A DNA stretch of 64,000 nucleotides. Origin: Petunia secreta (lineage: Eukaryota; Streptophyta; Magnoliopsida; Solanales; Solanaceae). The notes under the pieces are model-generated. The model was not told where the DNA came from. It ran no database searches and was given only the letters and a program-made list of their open reading frames with translations. A program made the position numbers and the translations under genes. The stretch spans positions 42,154,001 through 42,218,000 of the forward strand of contig JARKIP010000010.1 of assembly GCA_029990175.1 (NCBI GenBank), written 5' to 3'. Shown here piece after piece: positions 10,891 to 22,170 of the stretch (positions are counted from its first letter, which is position 1; each line of letters opens with the position of its first letter).

Positions 10891-13800
10891 TGTGCAATTC
10901 CTCCGTTGTAAGGAAAATAGTCTTTTTTCAGAGATTCTAATTAAGATGTTCAATTATTTTCGAAAGAAGGTTTCAATTTGAAAGCACTTTCGAAAATCCA
11001 CAAAATATGGTTAATCCTTCGGTTTTCACAAAATAGCTAAATAAATGCGATTTACAAAAATATTTAACTTTCAATTAAAAGCGTCACTAATTGAATTTAA
11101 ATTCAAGTATACATGAAAAGGTAGGGAAAATAAATGACTTTAATAAGAAAACTAATTGACTTGAAGACTTCATTAAAGTTGTATTTTAAAAGTAATTTTA
11201 ATTATTACGAATTGGCTTGGACGCATTATTTAACTAAAAGATTCAAAATTCCTAAAATAAGATGGAAATTCAAAAGAAATAAACTATTCACAAAATAACT
11301 CAATAAATAAACATTCATTCATAAATAGAAAGTTATTCTATAAAATTGATTATATGAGAAATTTCTATAGACATGGATTATTACGGGATAAGGGAAAGAG
11401 AAGGTTAGAAGGTAGAACCCGGAGATTGCGGATTGAATGACTATTTTTTATTTTTTACATAATGCCCATGAGCCTAAGTTATATTAAGCGGCTCAACAAA
11501 GCATTTTTAAAATTCTAAGTCTTCACATCTTAAAAGCTTGAGCCCGAACTCGACCCCAAGTGACTCCAATGCAATGTAAACAATCCCAATTTGCGAGTTT
11601 TAGCCAACTCATTCCCCAAGTTGTAGTATGCACAAGAAATGGGAGATAAAGATTAGTACATTTTCATATAAGAAACATCAACAAAATGTAGATTACAAGA
11701 ATTACAACATTTATCTTAAGAAAGTATAGGAGATTAACAACCAGATAGCTCATACCAAGGTTTTACTCACCTATTCATTACACATGTAGGCAATCTTAAC
11801 AACAAAACTTAAAACACATAGCTAAGAAGGTATTTTGGCAGGAAGAACTCAGAGAATAAGGAAAACTCATATGCATTGCCACACTTCATTGTATTAAAAT
11901 AAACAGATCCAAAACAAACGTGAATAAATTTCAGGACGCAACTTCACTTCTCATGGAGAGCATTCAAGGACATTTTTAAGATTTTGTTTCACACGCAGCA
12001 AACAGGAAATGACATGCATCTAATATGAAACTAGAGCAGCTTCTATAACAAATTGACATCCAGACCTCGAGCTCACACATCCACTCTAATACTCTCTGAA
12101 CTTGTTACACAAGCTATCTAGACAACCCCTAAGCAAGCTTCCCTGCCTCAAAGAACAACTAACATCTGCAGCACACTATAAGCTCCCTCCAAGAAGCTAC
12201 CTACACTCTCTATACCCAAAGCTAAACTAGAAAACAACCTGCACATCCTCAGTCTAGAAACTGCACTCACACAAGCCCATACCAGAAACAAATGGAGACA
12301 AGCTACATCCTCACACTACTTCTCATACACATACACATCTACTGAACAAAGACCTAGACAAAAAACTAGCCCCTGCAATACCTCATACCTAACAGACATC
12401 CACACACCAAAGAGACTTCACAAAATCACTCACAAACACTCATTCTGCACATATATCAGGAAACCAGACAAACTTGCTCTACTTCTACATGCCCTGAGCC
12501 AAACCAATGAACAAACCCCTATTACTTACTGAACTAAGCTTCCTGATTCAATACCCTTTCAAACAAACAGAGAACTAGAAACAAGAACTACTTCCAGCAC
12601 CCAGACAACAGGTCATAGCCATAGAATTCATCCCAATCAGAAAGCACTTCATTTAAAATCTAAACTCCTGAGCGATCTGCTTCTACATTTTCAACTCAAT
12701 AGAAAAAAAACCAGACACAAGAGGAAACAACAGGGAGTTACTATCACATTGGTAAAAGAAAACAAAATTTCGTTTTCGTCTGATATAAGTATGAAATCAA
12801 GGCTAAGAAGACCAGCTAACAGCTATTATCTTTAAACTATTCTATGTTCTACACTTGAAAGGATCATCCAAGCTACGCTTTATGTATATGTGTTAATTAA
12901 AATTTCACTAACAAAATACCTTAACCTAATCATATTGACTTAACAAGCTTGATTTAATTTAAACTAACAAACTGAAGCAGATAAACACATCATAGAGCAA
13001 AAACATTAACGAATAGGAATCACTGACCTTTTGCAAGGCAGTGAAACGAGGCGGTTGACCTGAAGTCCTTACACCCAAACAAACAATGAAAACTCGACGA
13101 TTCACAAAATTTAAAGGTCGGAAATTAGGAAGAAAAAATAAAATCGCTTATTAAAAAAAGCACTAAGAGGATCCTCGTTTCCGAAGTCCCTCAATTCCTT
13201 CAACCAAAATCCGACCCCTAAATTTGTAAATCGCAGGGGTATTTATAGGTGAAGTTTGGGGTCTAAAATGAGGTTCAAATCGATGTGGGAAAATGGGTGT
13301 AAAATGATGAAAACAAATCGGATATGTTGGATTCAAACTTGGATTCAAAATGGACGCTCAGATTTATCATGACTTGGACGATTTTAGTTGGTTTTTGATG
13401 GATAAGGTTCGTACCTTAAAGGACAATGCTGGATTCTTCCTATTCGCCCACTGTACGACCGAGAAACAGCTGGATTTGATAGAATCCGGCGTCGTTTGAG
13501 GGATTAGGGTTCTTAGGGGATAGGGTCGCGGGTTGGATTTCTGGAAATGGGAAGTAGACGGGTGTGTGTGTATTGTATATGTTATAAGCAGATATTGCAC
13601 AAATAGGCCTGTTTTGCAGACTTAGAACGAAATTAGCCCCCCCCCCCCCCCCCCCGCCCCACCCCTCGCTAATTTAGATTTTAATAGGCAAGTGGAGAAA
13701 TTGCAAGGGTAAGCTAAAATTAAGGCTGGGTTTGCACATTTAGCCTATTTTAGAACGGAATAGGGAATTTAGGAATTGCGTGGGTAGATTGAATTTAAGG

Positions 13801-13899
13801 TTGCACATTATGATTTTAACCCTTTTTTTAACAAATTGAATTTATTTAAAATAATTAGACACTGGTTAAAATGTTTCGGGATAAAATTGGGTGTCAACA
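10891..13899 (-). repeat. Long LTR of element T, copy 1 (3' LTR)
   Basis: About 3.0 kb, beginning TGTGCAATTCC and ending GGGTGTCAACA on +. It matches 26732-30083 almost throughout. A minus-strand TATA box (CCTATAAATACCCC) lies at about 13231-13245. Internal landmarks include a C run (13639-13657) and a GT-rich tract near 13562. ORFs shared with the other copy (for example 13163-13348) are LTR sequence, not genes. The left end is judged from where the two copies start to match, and could be a recombination point. Confidence 0.75.
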
Positions 13900-13912
13900 G
13901 CTGCCCCTCTTT
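13900..13912 (-). promoter_or_regulatory. Polypurine tract of element T
   Basis: On the minus strand AAAGAGGGGCAGC directly precedes the LTR start TGTTGACACC. This identifies 10891-13899 as the 3' LTR of a minus-strand element. Confidence 0.7.
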
Positions 13913-14032
13913 ACCCGAAAAGGATGAAAGAGTTTTTCAGGGTAAAGAAGTTGACGAGAAACCAATTTTGTCACGATAAAGCCAAAGACTTCGATTCCAA
14001 GGACTAAAGTGTGAGGCTTATGGATATGGCCG

Positions 14033-14092
14033 AACTCTGATTTTCGAGTTGCCTACATATCTCGGGCTGAAAGAGAATCAGGCCATATGTAG
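14033..14092 (-). other. Two-hairpin module 1 in the 3' region of T
   Basis: Stem 1 is AACTC (14033-14037) with GAGTT (14046-14050). Stem 2 is CTACATAT (14053-14060) with ATATGTAG (14085-14092), an exact 8-bp pairing. The same layout recurs near 16320, 16519 and 16629 with different but still pairing bases. Confidence 0.55.
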
Positions 14093-14465
14093 TTCAATGA
14101 CACTTAGATACGAAGACTCGCATGATTGACAGAAAAAGGACGAACGAATAGGAAAGAATTTCAAACTGACGTCCTAATCCAAAACAAAAGATTAGGATAG
14201 AATTTGCTTGTTCGAGTGCGATTCTTCAGATCCTCGTTGACGAGTCTAGCTCATATCAACGATTGCCCCAGTTCACTGCTAAGAAAAAGTTCCACGTTAT
14301 GCTCCAAATGCTGCTGCGGTGCTGCTAAAGTCCTGTAATAAACTCGACAAACGGTAAGCGAGTACTGCTAATAAAGCCTGATAATCAAAAGTAAAGAATG
14401 ATCACATATTGATGATACAAATTTGCAAGTGCGGGTTGCGATATCATTGATAAGTTGTCTTCCGA

Positions 14466-15540
14466 TCAACTGGCGAAGCAATAAAGCAAGTGCGAAGGCA
14501 TAATGCAAAGCATTTTCAACAATCTTGACAAATCAACTGGCAAGCCGGTCGGGCATGAAGCAAGGAGGGTCTTGGGGTTGATTGTCGAACAAATCAGCTG
14601 ACGAACCAGTCCGGCACGAAGCAAGGAGGGTCTCGGAACTGACCTGTTAACCTGAAAAGTAAAACAAGACGTAATACAAAGAAAATGCGAAGGCATAATT
14701 TAAAGCAAGTGCAAAGCAATTTGAACAATCTTGACAAATCAACTGGCAAGCCGGTCGGGCACGTAGCAAGGAGGGTCTTGGGGTTGATTGTCGACAAATC
14801 AACTGGCAATCCGGTCCGGCACAAAGCAAGGAGGGTCTCGGGGCTGACCTGTTAACCTAAAAAATAAAACAAGACGTAATACAAAGAAAATGCGAAGGCA
14901 TAATTTAAAGCAAGTGCAAAGCAATTTGAACAATCTTGACAAATCAACTGACAAGCCGGTCGGGCACGCAGCAAGGAGGGTCTTGGGGTTGATTGTCTAC
15001 AAATCAGCTGGTGATCCGATCCGGCACAAAGCAAGGAGGGTCTCAGGGCTGACCTGTTAACCTGTTAAACTAAAAGTAAAGCACGTCATAATATAAAGCA
15101 AGTGCAAAGGCATAATTGAAAGCAAGTGCAAAGCAATTTAGCGTGAAATGTAAAGCAACGCAAAAGCAATTTAGCGAATCAACAGGCGTGAAAGTCCAAC
15201 AAGAGAGAAGCCCTGCCTGGTGGTCAACCTGAAAAACATAAAGCAAGGCATCAATTTTAAAGCAAAGGTGACGACATGATTTAAAGCAAGTGCAAAGAAA
15301 AGCAGTGCGGGAATGTAGAGCAATGCAAGAGCCATTTGGCGAATCAATAGGCGAGATAGTCCAACAAAGGGATTCCTCGTAGCCGGTGGTCAACCTGAAA
15401 GAGTAAAGCAAGGCGTTAATTTTAAAGCAAGTGCGAAGAAAAGCAAAGTAATGCGGAAATGTAATCAGTGCGATAGCCATTGATAAATCAATTGGCGAGA
15501 CAATCCGACAAGGATGGCCTTGTGCGGATTATCACCTGAG
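14466..15540 (-). repeat. Tandem repeats in the 3' region of T (unit about 205 bp)
   Basis: Two nearly identical units start at about 14682 and 14887 (GAAAATGCGAAGGCATAATT), a 205-bp period. Each holds AATCAACTGRCAAGCCGGTC and GCAAGGAGGGTCT blocks twice. Partial and diverged units extend the array on both sides. Short ORFs in the array repeat with the units and are not genes. Such arrays are common in the 3' untranslated regions of Tat/Ogre elements. Confidence 0.75.
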
Positions 15541-17431
15541 ACAAAACGATGCCCTATTTGGCTTAGTTTTGAAAACAAAAAATAAGCCTCGGCTTTGTCG
15601 CCTATTAGGAATGAAAGTCATAGAGGTAGAAATGCCGCCTGTTCGGCAATAACTCATGACAAAGCATAATGCTTTAAGTCATGAAAAGGGGAATGCGATG
15701 CAATTTGGAAGGCAACTTTGGATGCGTGTTAAAATAATTGTTCATCCGTAGTGCAAATTATCATCTCATTGCAAGCTTTCATGTTCCTGCTCTCAAAGAA
15801 AATTTTGTTAGTTTTGGGGAGGGGTGCTTGATTTGTGCTGATTCATCTTAAACTTGCTGCCGCTGCTCCCTCGTTCTTCTTTAGATTTGGGCTTGCAAAT
15901 TATACTCAGAGACTTGACTTATGAACTCAATATTGTATAATATTTCAAGATAGAGGCAACGTAAAGTAATTTGATAAAATATTAAATAAATAATCATTGA
16001 TATGCAACCGAAAGTTGTAATGCATTTAAAAATTTCTGCTTTAACTCAAACTCATGACATATCTTGAAACAAACTGAACGTCCTTTTTCTTTGCAAATTG
16101 TGCTAATCTTGAATACTTTTAGAACTTTGCCACTTCATCCTTTGATAAGCAATACCAATTTTGCAAAAATCTGCCCCAGTTATAATCTTTATGCCTTCGA
16201 ACTCTTTTTTTGCAAAATTTGCAGTTATCATCTTCCATATCTTCAATTCGTCTTGCAAAATTTGCCCCAGTTGCTTGCTTTAGGAGAAACTAAAAATTTT
16301 AATATTATGGAGTCGAGCCCGTTAAGAGCGCCTACGTATCCCTCCACGGGAATCAGACTGTGCGTAGTTCTGCTTACATAAAGATTTTTGGGGAAGTATG
16401 GCAATCTAAGTACGAAACCGCATCCGAATTGGAAAACATACTCATCTGCCCAGATGCATAGTTCGGAATTACATCATAAAATATAAACAAGCCCAAAGGT
16501 ATTACAATATTTTGACTGAATCCGATAAGGATTGCCTACTTATCCTGTTGCCATTCCAGGAATCAGGTCAGAAGTAGTTCAAAAATACATAAAAGAGGAA
16601 ATATGGGATTCCTGTGCTAGTGCAACCGAACTCTATATGAGTTTCCTACGTATCCCGCCTCGGGAATCAGATTACGCGTAGTTCGCATTACATCAAAAAA
16701 TTACATTCAGAACAATGCTAACTTGCGGTTGTTTCAGACGTAATATCTCTTGACAACATCTGCGTTGATTACCTTTGGCAAAACTTGATCACAAATATCT
16801 ACCAGGATTAGTGTTTTTCCACATAATGACATTGCCAACTTGGTGCAAATTTTCCTGTTGCTTTTTCTCAAGTAATAAAGAGCTTTTTCAACACCAATTG
16901 CCCCGATTTGAAGTAAACTATTCACATCTTCTCTTCCCGCATTCAACATCTTCCAACTTATCTTCTTGAATGGTTTCTCAAATAAAGGACTTCCATTCGT
17001 ATAGATAAACCGCTTCGACTCCAATTGCCGGCAAATAAAGCTGCCCCAGTTTGAAGTTCTAACGGTAATTTAATAAAGAGTGCAAAAGGTAACTTTCCAG
17101 TGCATTATCCTTAAATTGTTCAGTTGTTTCGTTATAGGCCACAAGCCAAGTTTAAGCAGATTTTGTTAATTTTAATTTGAAACAGTAGTAAGTATATTAA
17201 TCAGAAGCAAATAATAAAGCACATAAATAATTAAAGTATAGCAAAATAATAAGGTAGGAATGCAGTGCATTTGTTTATTCAAAACCTAATTTAGGGAGGC
17301 ATATAACATAAAAGTAAACATGCAGGATTTAAAAGAGTTATTTGAAAGACATAAACATAAACAAAGTGCAGAACACAGTTCAGGGCCTCAAGCTGACTGT
17401 GATGCCAAAACAAAAATAGGGAGCTCATTCG
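15541..17431 (-). other. Non-coding region of element T between gag and the tandem repeats
   Basis: About 1.9 kb where pol would be expected. I find no reverse transcriptase, RNase H or integrase motif on either strand. It holds three two-hairpin modules (16320-16370, 16519-16577, 16629-16681) and otherwise A/T-rich sequence. Confidence 0.6.
16320..16681 (-). other. Two-hairpin modules 2-4 in the 3' region of T
   Basis: Module at 16519: AATCC (16519-16523) pairs with GGATT (16529-16533), then CTACTT (16536-16541) with AAGTAG (16572-16577). Module at 16629: AACTC (16629-16633) with GAGTT (16639-16643), then CTACG (16646-16650) with CGTAG (16677-16681). Module at about 16320: first stem weak, then CTACG (16332-16336) with CGTAG (16363-16367). 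GGAATCAG sits in each large loop and GTTC follows the second stem. Confidence 0.55.
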
Positions 17432-19780
17432 TCAAGTCTCTTTTGGACCACAAGTCCAATTAGCCATCACATCACTTGGTTCAGCATTCTGCAGAGGTGG
17501 CTCTTTCTCAGAATCTTCAATAGTTGCACTGTATTTCAATCCATCATTCAACAATAGGCTGCCAACACCTTCAATCAAATTCTGCATGGCCATTTTTGGT
17601 GCTTAGACAAATGACTGGTTCAATGGTAAAAGAGGTTGTGGTATGACACTAGTCAGCTTTTTTTCAGACTCAGCCTTTTCCATCTTTTCTTCAGCGGGGT
17701 TGCCACCTAGGCCAAAAGTTCCCTCATTCTTTGGCAATAGAGTTAGTGCTTGCTTAGGTACCTTAGAAGCAAAATTATCAACCTTTACATCATAAATAGA
17801 GACTATGGTGCCCTTCAGATTTGGCTCTTCCTCAAGAGAAATCACATTAACTGCATTGTTACCATGATTGGGAAGAGGATTATCATGCACATTTGGCTGA
17901 GTGCCGGTGAGTTGAATGGTGCCTGCTTTGATTAAACCCTCGACCTTGTCTTTGAAAGTATAACATCTCTCAATATCATGCCCGGCTGCCCCTGAGTGAT
18001 AAGCATAGTGCTTATTTGCATCATACCATTTTGGAGGTGGGTTTGGGGTGTTATCAATGATAGGCTGCACAACTCCCGCATTTCTTAATATCTCAAAAGC
18101 TGGCCATATGACTCGGCTAGGGGAGTATAGGTTTTGGTTGCTCTCCTTCCGTAATTTTGATTAAACACTTGCACATTGGGACGAACAGGAGGACGAGGCT
18201 GGTAATTCTGGGGTGCTTGAAAATTTGGCTGACGAGGGTATTGATTAGGTGCATGTGCTCTAGGTTGGTAGTAATTTGTAAACTGGATAAGGAACATATG
18301 GCATCTGGTAGTGAGTGATTGGGTAATATGGGCTTTGGTAGGTGGGAAAAGCAGACGAATTGTCAAAATTCAACTTTCCAACCGGTCGACGCTCGATGTC
18401 TCCCACAACAGCTCCCACTTCCTCTTTCTTATTTTTGTTAAAGCCATTACCAGACCCAGACTGGATTGCCTTACTTGTAGCTTGCAAAACGGCCAAATTT
18501 GTGATCCTACCAGATTTCAAACCAGCTTCATACATCTCCCCCGTTTTCACTAGATTGGAAAAAGTACAGTTAGTCATGGATGCCATTCAATCATAGTAGA
18601 ATTCATCCAATGTCTCAATGAAGTGTCCCACAAACTCTTCCTCACTCATGGGAGGCTTAACTTTGGCAGCCTCACTCCTCCAACGTACTGCGTATTCCCT
18701 AAAGGTCTCGGTCGGCTTCTTCCTAAACCTTGCAATAGCCAACCGATCTAATGGTATTTCAGCATGGAAACCAAAACGCTCCATGAAGTCGTGAGCCATA
18801 CTCCTCCAGTTAATCCATCTTGAGGGATCCTGCTCGGAGTACCGGTCTAAAGCTTCGCCTTCAAGACTATGAATGAATAATTTCATACGGAGCTCTTCAT
18901 TCTTCCCCACTCCCAAGGTTTCACAGTACCTTCTCAAATGGGCTCGGGGGTTGCCTTTGCCATCAAACTTAACAAACTTTGGTACTTTGTACCTTTCTGG
19001 GTATTCAATCCCAAGATGAACACACAAGTCTTCATATTCTGGACTTTCCTTGTCCTTGCCTTTTGATGCTTTGCTAAGAGGACTCATCACCCAACCTTGT
19101 ACCTTTTTCTCCAAATCTTCACCCCCATCGACTGCTTTTTCGGCTCTTCTAACACCATTTTGAAACTTCATATAAGGAGGATTGGTGTAATCATCAATTT
19201 GCACAATAGGAACATCTTGCCCACCAGATACCGCCACTTGGACTAATGGTGCGGATGGATTTTCAGTATAAGCTTGCGGGATGGGTTCATTTTGGTAAGT
19301 GGAGATTTGGTATGGATATGGAGTGTGTGTCTGATAATAAGTATTAGCAGGGTGCGGGGTGTATGATGGGTACTGTTGATGTGATGGGTAGATGGGTGGT
19401 CAGTTGATTGTTTGGCTAGATTGAGCGTTATTTGGAGGTGGAGCTTGGGCAAGTGGCAAGTTGCTTTGGTGGACTGGTGCTTTTAGAGAATTGTGGGTGT
19501 TCAAAGGTGTGTTCATATTGGCGACCCCATCAATTGAGTTCAGAGATTGCCCTAGAGAGTGCCCCATTTGACCCAGAGAGTGGGATGCATCGGGCCCACG
19601 CAGCGGCGTGTTTTTAGGAGTTTGCCCTTTTACCGCAGCCAGCTCATCTTTCAACATCTGTAGTTCCTTAGCCATTTCAAGAATCAGTTCGTCTTGAGCA
19701 ATAATGACATTTCCTCTTGACGATTCAGGAGTTGCAGGATTTTTCTCGGTATTGCGAGGTTCATCATCTATTCCAGTCAT
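17432..19780 (-). pseudogene. Tat-type gag, broken
   Basis: Start MTGIDDEPRN at 19780. The gag domain lies at about 18600-19000 (KFVKFDGKGNPRAHLRRYCE, ALDRYSEQDPSRWINWRSM, FREYAVRWRSEAAKV). A proline/tyrosine/glutamine-rich linker follows. Near 18010 there is a degenerate zinc-binding block, HYAYHSGAAGHDIERCY, where the first expected Cys appears as Tyr. Breaks in the main frame: TGA at about 19397, TGA at about 18587, a frameshift near 18290 reversed near 18080, and TAA at about 17600. The frame then runs on to TGA at 17432. Gag would form the particle; this copy cannot make it intact. No protease or pol follows. Confidence 0.8.
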
Positions 19781-20750
19781 TATCAGTTATGGAAGTGTGT
19801 ACCAGTAAGCCGATTGGTCCTTTGCCCTTGTGTAATAGGAGTGATCAGCCAGCTTAAATCAGCACAAATCAAACCTCTTTTTGGGGGGGATAAACAAAAC
19901 AAAAGAAAAAGTTCAAAAGTAACCATGTTAGTTTGCATGTCATTGGCAAAATTGCACACAAATCACATAGCGCGCATCACGTAGCGCTTTGCATTTTAAA
20001 CAAGTTGACATGTGGCAAACACAAGTAGTTGAGCGTAGATAACAATGCAAGCGCATCCTACCCTGTACGAGGCCTCTTTGTGCTAGAGGTGGGCCTAAGA
20101 CGCCAAATAGGTGATAATGAAAAGTAGTCCAAGCCAGTTTTGCAATAATCGAATTTAGAGTAAGTGACAATAACTGTAATAATAATTTTCTTTCATTATA
20201 ACTTGATTTTGAGTACATCGTTGTTACATAAAAAATAGAAAGTGCCAGACATAATTTAAATACATCGTTTTGAGTACCATGAAAATATAAATAACTGTTA
20301 TAACTACGCTGCATCCGGCTCGAGGAGGCAATGGAACTGAAGTATGGGTCTGTTTCAATCAATCCTTGCTTGCACAATCGGTGTAATTTCTGATATCTGG
20401 TCCCAAATGTCGTTTACATCCAAAACTTGCTTGAATCAAAAATCGATCAAATGAATCGAACATCCTATCGTCCTTTCGACATCTCTTGCCCCTAACTTGT
20501 TATCTTCTAGCAAGTATCTTCTCAATTTCAACTTGATAACTATTTGAATAACTCTTGAATTTAAGTATCTTCTAGTCTACAAAATTAATAAAAGTATTCT
20601 AAATTTAATTAATTGCAAAACTTGGCTTGGACTGGAAGTTCCATTTGTATTTTCCAAAAATGTATCAGGTTTTACAATTAAATTTATATTTAGTTGAGTC
20701 TAAGGCGACCGTTTTATATCTCAATTCGATCGATTGACAGGCGGTTTACG
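19781..20750 (-). other. Leader of element T and junction with element A
   Basis: No gene. An ORF at 19940-20377 lacks motifs. The primer-binding site of T is not found, and the boundary with the LTR of element A could not be placed. Confidence 0.4.
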
Positions 20751-20759
20751 TTGGTGAAC

Positions 20760-21808
20760 AGTCAATTTTTAGCGATTTAATTCGAAAACAATGCAAATAT
20801 CGATTACAAAGATGCAGATTCGATGTCAAATGCAAATAAACGATATCAAGTACAAGTAAACAATTCGAAGGCAAGTAAAAATCGAAGTAAATGACAAATT
20901 AGTAATTTACAATGAGATGATTCCGTCTAAGTTCCTTGTCGAAGACAAAAAACGATATGATCTTGTTTAAAGTTAAGTGCTTAGTTTCAATCAAATGCGA
21001 TGACAATGATAGATACAATGATGATGACAGATACGATGTTGAGTGAACGTAATATGAATATATTCAATTAAATAATGTGATTGTAGGGCGATATCAGCAA
21101 TATATTCGATGTAATTTATAATGAACAAATTGGTGGACTATCTTATGCGATCAGAGTAACGATAACAAGTTGATAAGATCAAACGTAATAAATAACGAAT
21201 AATATAAGCGGCAAGTAAAACGAGCAGTGATTTAAACGAGCAAACGATAAATAAATATTTAAAGCGATAAAAGCTTATTATATTGAAGAATCGGAGTGTG
21301 GTGCTTCAATGAAAGAGATGAATCTTCTTCCACGTTCGAACCAAGCCACGCCTGAATTTAATACAAAGGTTGCTTTGATAATGACAATAGTTTATAGTGT
21401 GGTGAGAGAACAAAATGAAAGGACTTGTGTAGCTGAAGATTTGCGAGTAATGTTGCGCAGACGGACATGTTTTCAAATGAGAGCATGAAGTCCTATTTAT
21501 AGGTTGAAATGATGAAGAATTCCAACCCTAGAAGAATTCCACTCTGCCACATTTCCTTTCCAACAGTTGCATATCTTCACCCACTTCCGCCGAATCCGCT
21601 AAATCTGTTCCGATAAACTTGGGATGAGGACAAGCTGCGTTATCTATTGGAGCACTGCCTTCGAAATTACCCGATCGTAACAGCACATAACCGATCACGC
21701 AATTGAACGAAACAGTTTCTTCTCGATCACAACGTCTTCGAAGTCAAATAATGCCTTGTCATAAAATCAAAACCGAAAATTGTGATCGAACAGAAATCGA
21801 CCAATACA
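20760..21808 (-). repeat. 3' LTR of element A (left edge approximate)
   Basis: The right end CCAATACA matches the LTR ends of element C, and the bases after it (GATAGTCCCCCCACT) are the complement of a purine tract, as in C. A minus-strand TATA box (CCTATAAATAG) lies at about 21493-21503. The left end is not determined; if the LTR is as long as those of B and C it starts near 21200. Confidence 0.5.
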
Positions 21809-22009
21809 GATAGTCCCCCCACTTGCCGAGTCGTGTGTTCGTGAAAACTTGGCAAGTGGCTTGAATTTTGGCGGGAAGACACGTGGAACGCTCATGTCCC
21901 TCCATTTTGAAACGTCAATATGTCGCCTCAACTTCCCATCGTTACACGTGTCAGAAATCGTGCGGGCAGCAGTTTCTCGACGGTTCCCAAGGCAATGATG
22001 ATTCTTGCC

Positions 22010-22018
22010 TTATAAATA
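22010..22018 (+). promoter_or_regulatory. TATA box of the antisense gene of element A
   Basis: TTATAAATA lies 160 bp before the chosen start codon, on the strand opposite to gag-pol and outside the LTR. An ACACGTG G-box-like core (about 21943-21949) lies upstream. Confidence 0.6.
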
Positions 22019-22170
22019 CCAACTTCAAACTCATATGGCAAACTTTACAACTTCTAAAATCTTCCAAATTTCTTTAAATTCTTCAACTTTTTCAGGCGAA
22101 TCTCAGTAACTTGATGTTGATTTCTTTCCCTAAATTATTTGTTCAAACCACTGATTCTGTACTCTTGACA

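Larger units (their letters stand above)
10891..20750 (-). mobile_element. Tat/Ogre-type gypsy element T, lacking pol
   Basis: Minus strand. The left LTR (10891-13899) is followed on its right by a purine tract and a long non-coding region with tandem repeats and hairpin modules. A decayed gag (17432-19780) and a leader follow. No reverse transcriptase, RNase H or integrase is found between the gag end and the LTR, so this is a pol-deleted or non-autonomous copy. The right end is unclear because element A begins somewhere between 20400 and 21200. The second LTR copy at 26732-30083 has the same orientation and may be its other LTR. Confidence 0.65.

Noticed and set aside
13163..13348. Short minus-strand ORF also present at 29376-29561
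   Set aside because: Both copies lie inside the T-family LTR, so the conservation reflects the repeat, not a gene; no motif and a frame that differs at the ends.
13639..13664. Long C run, and a similar run at 25652-25669
   Set aside because: Simple homopolymers prone to slippage and assembly error; the T2 copy has a much shorter run.
14466..15480. Several Cys-rich minus-strand ORFs that look alike
   Set aside because: They repeat with the 205-bp units and have no start or end signals of their own.
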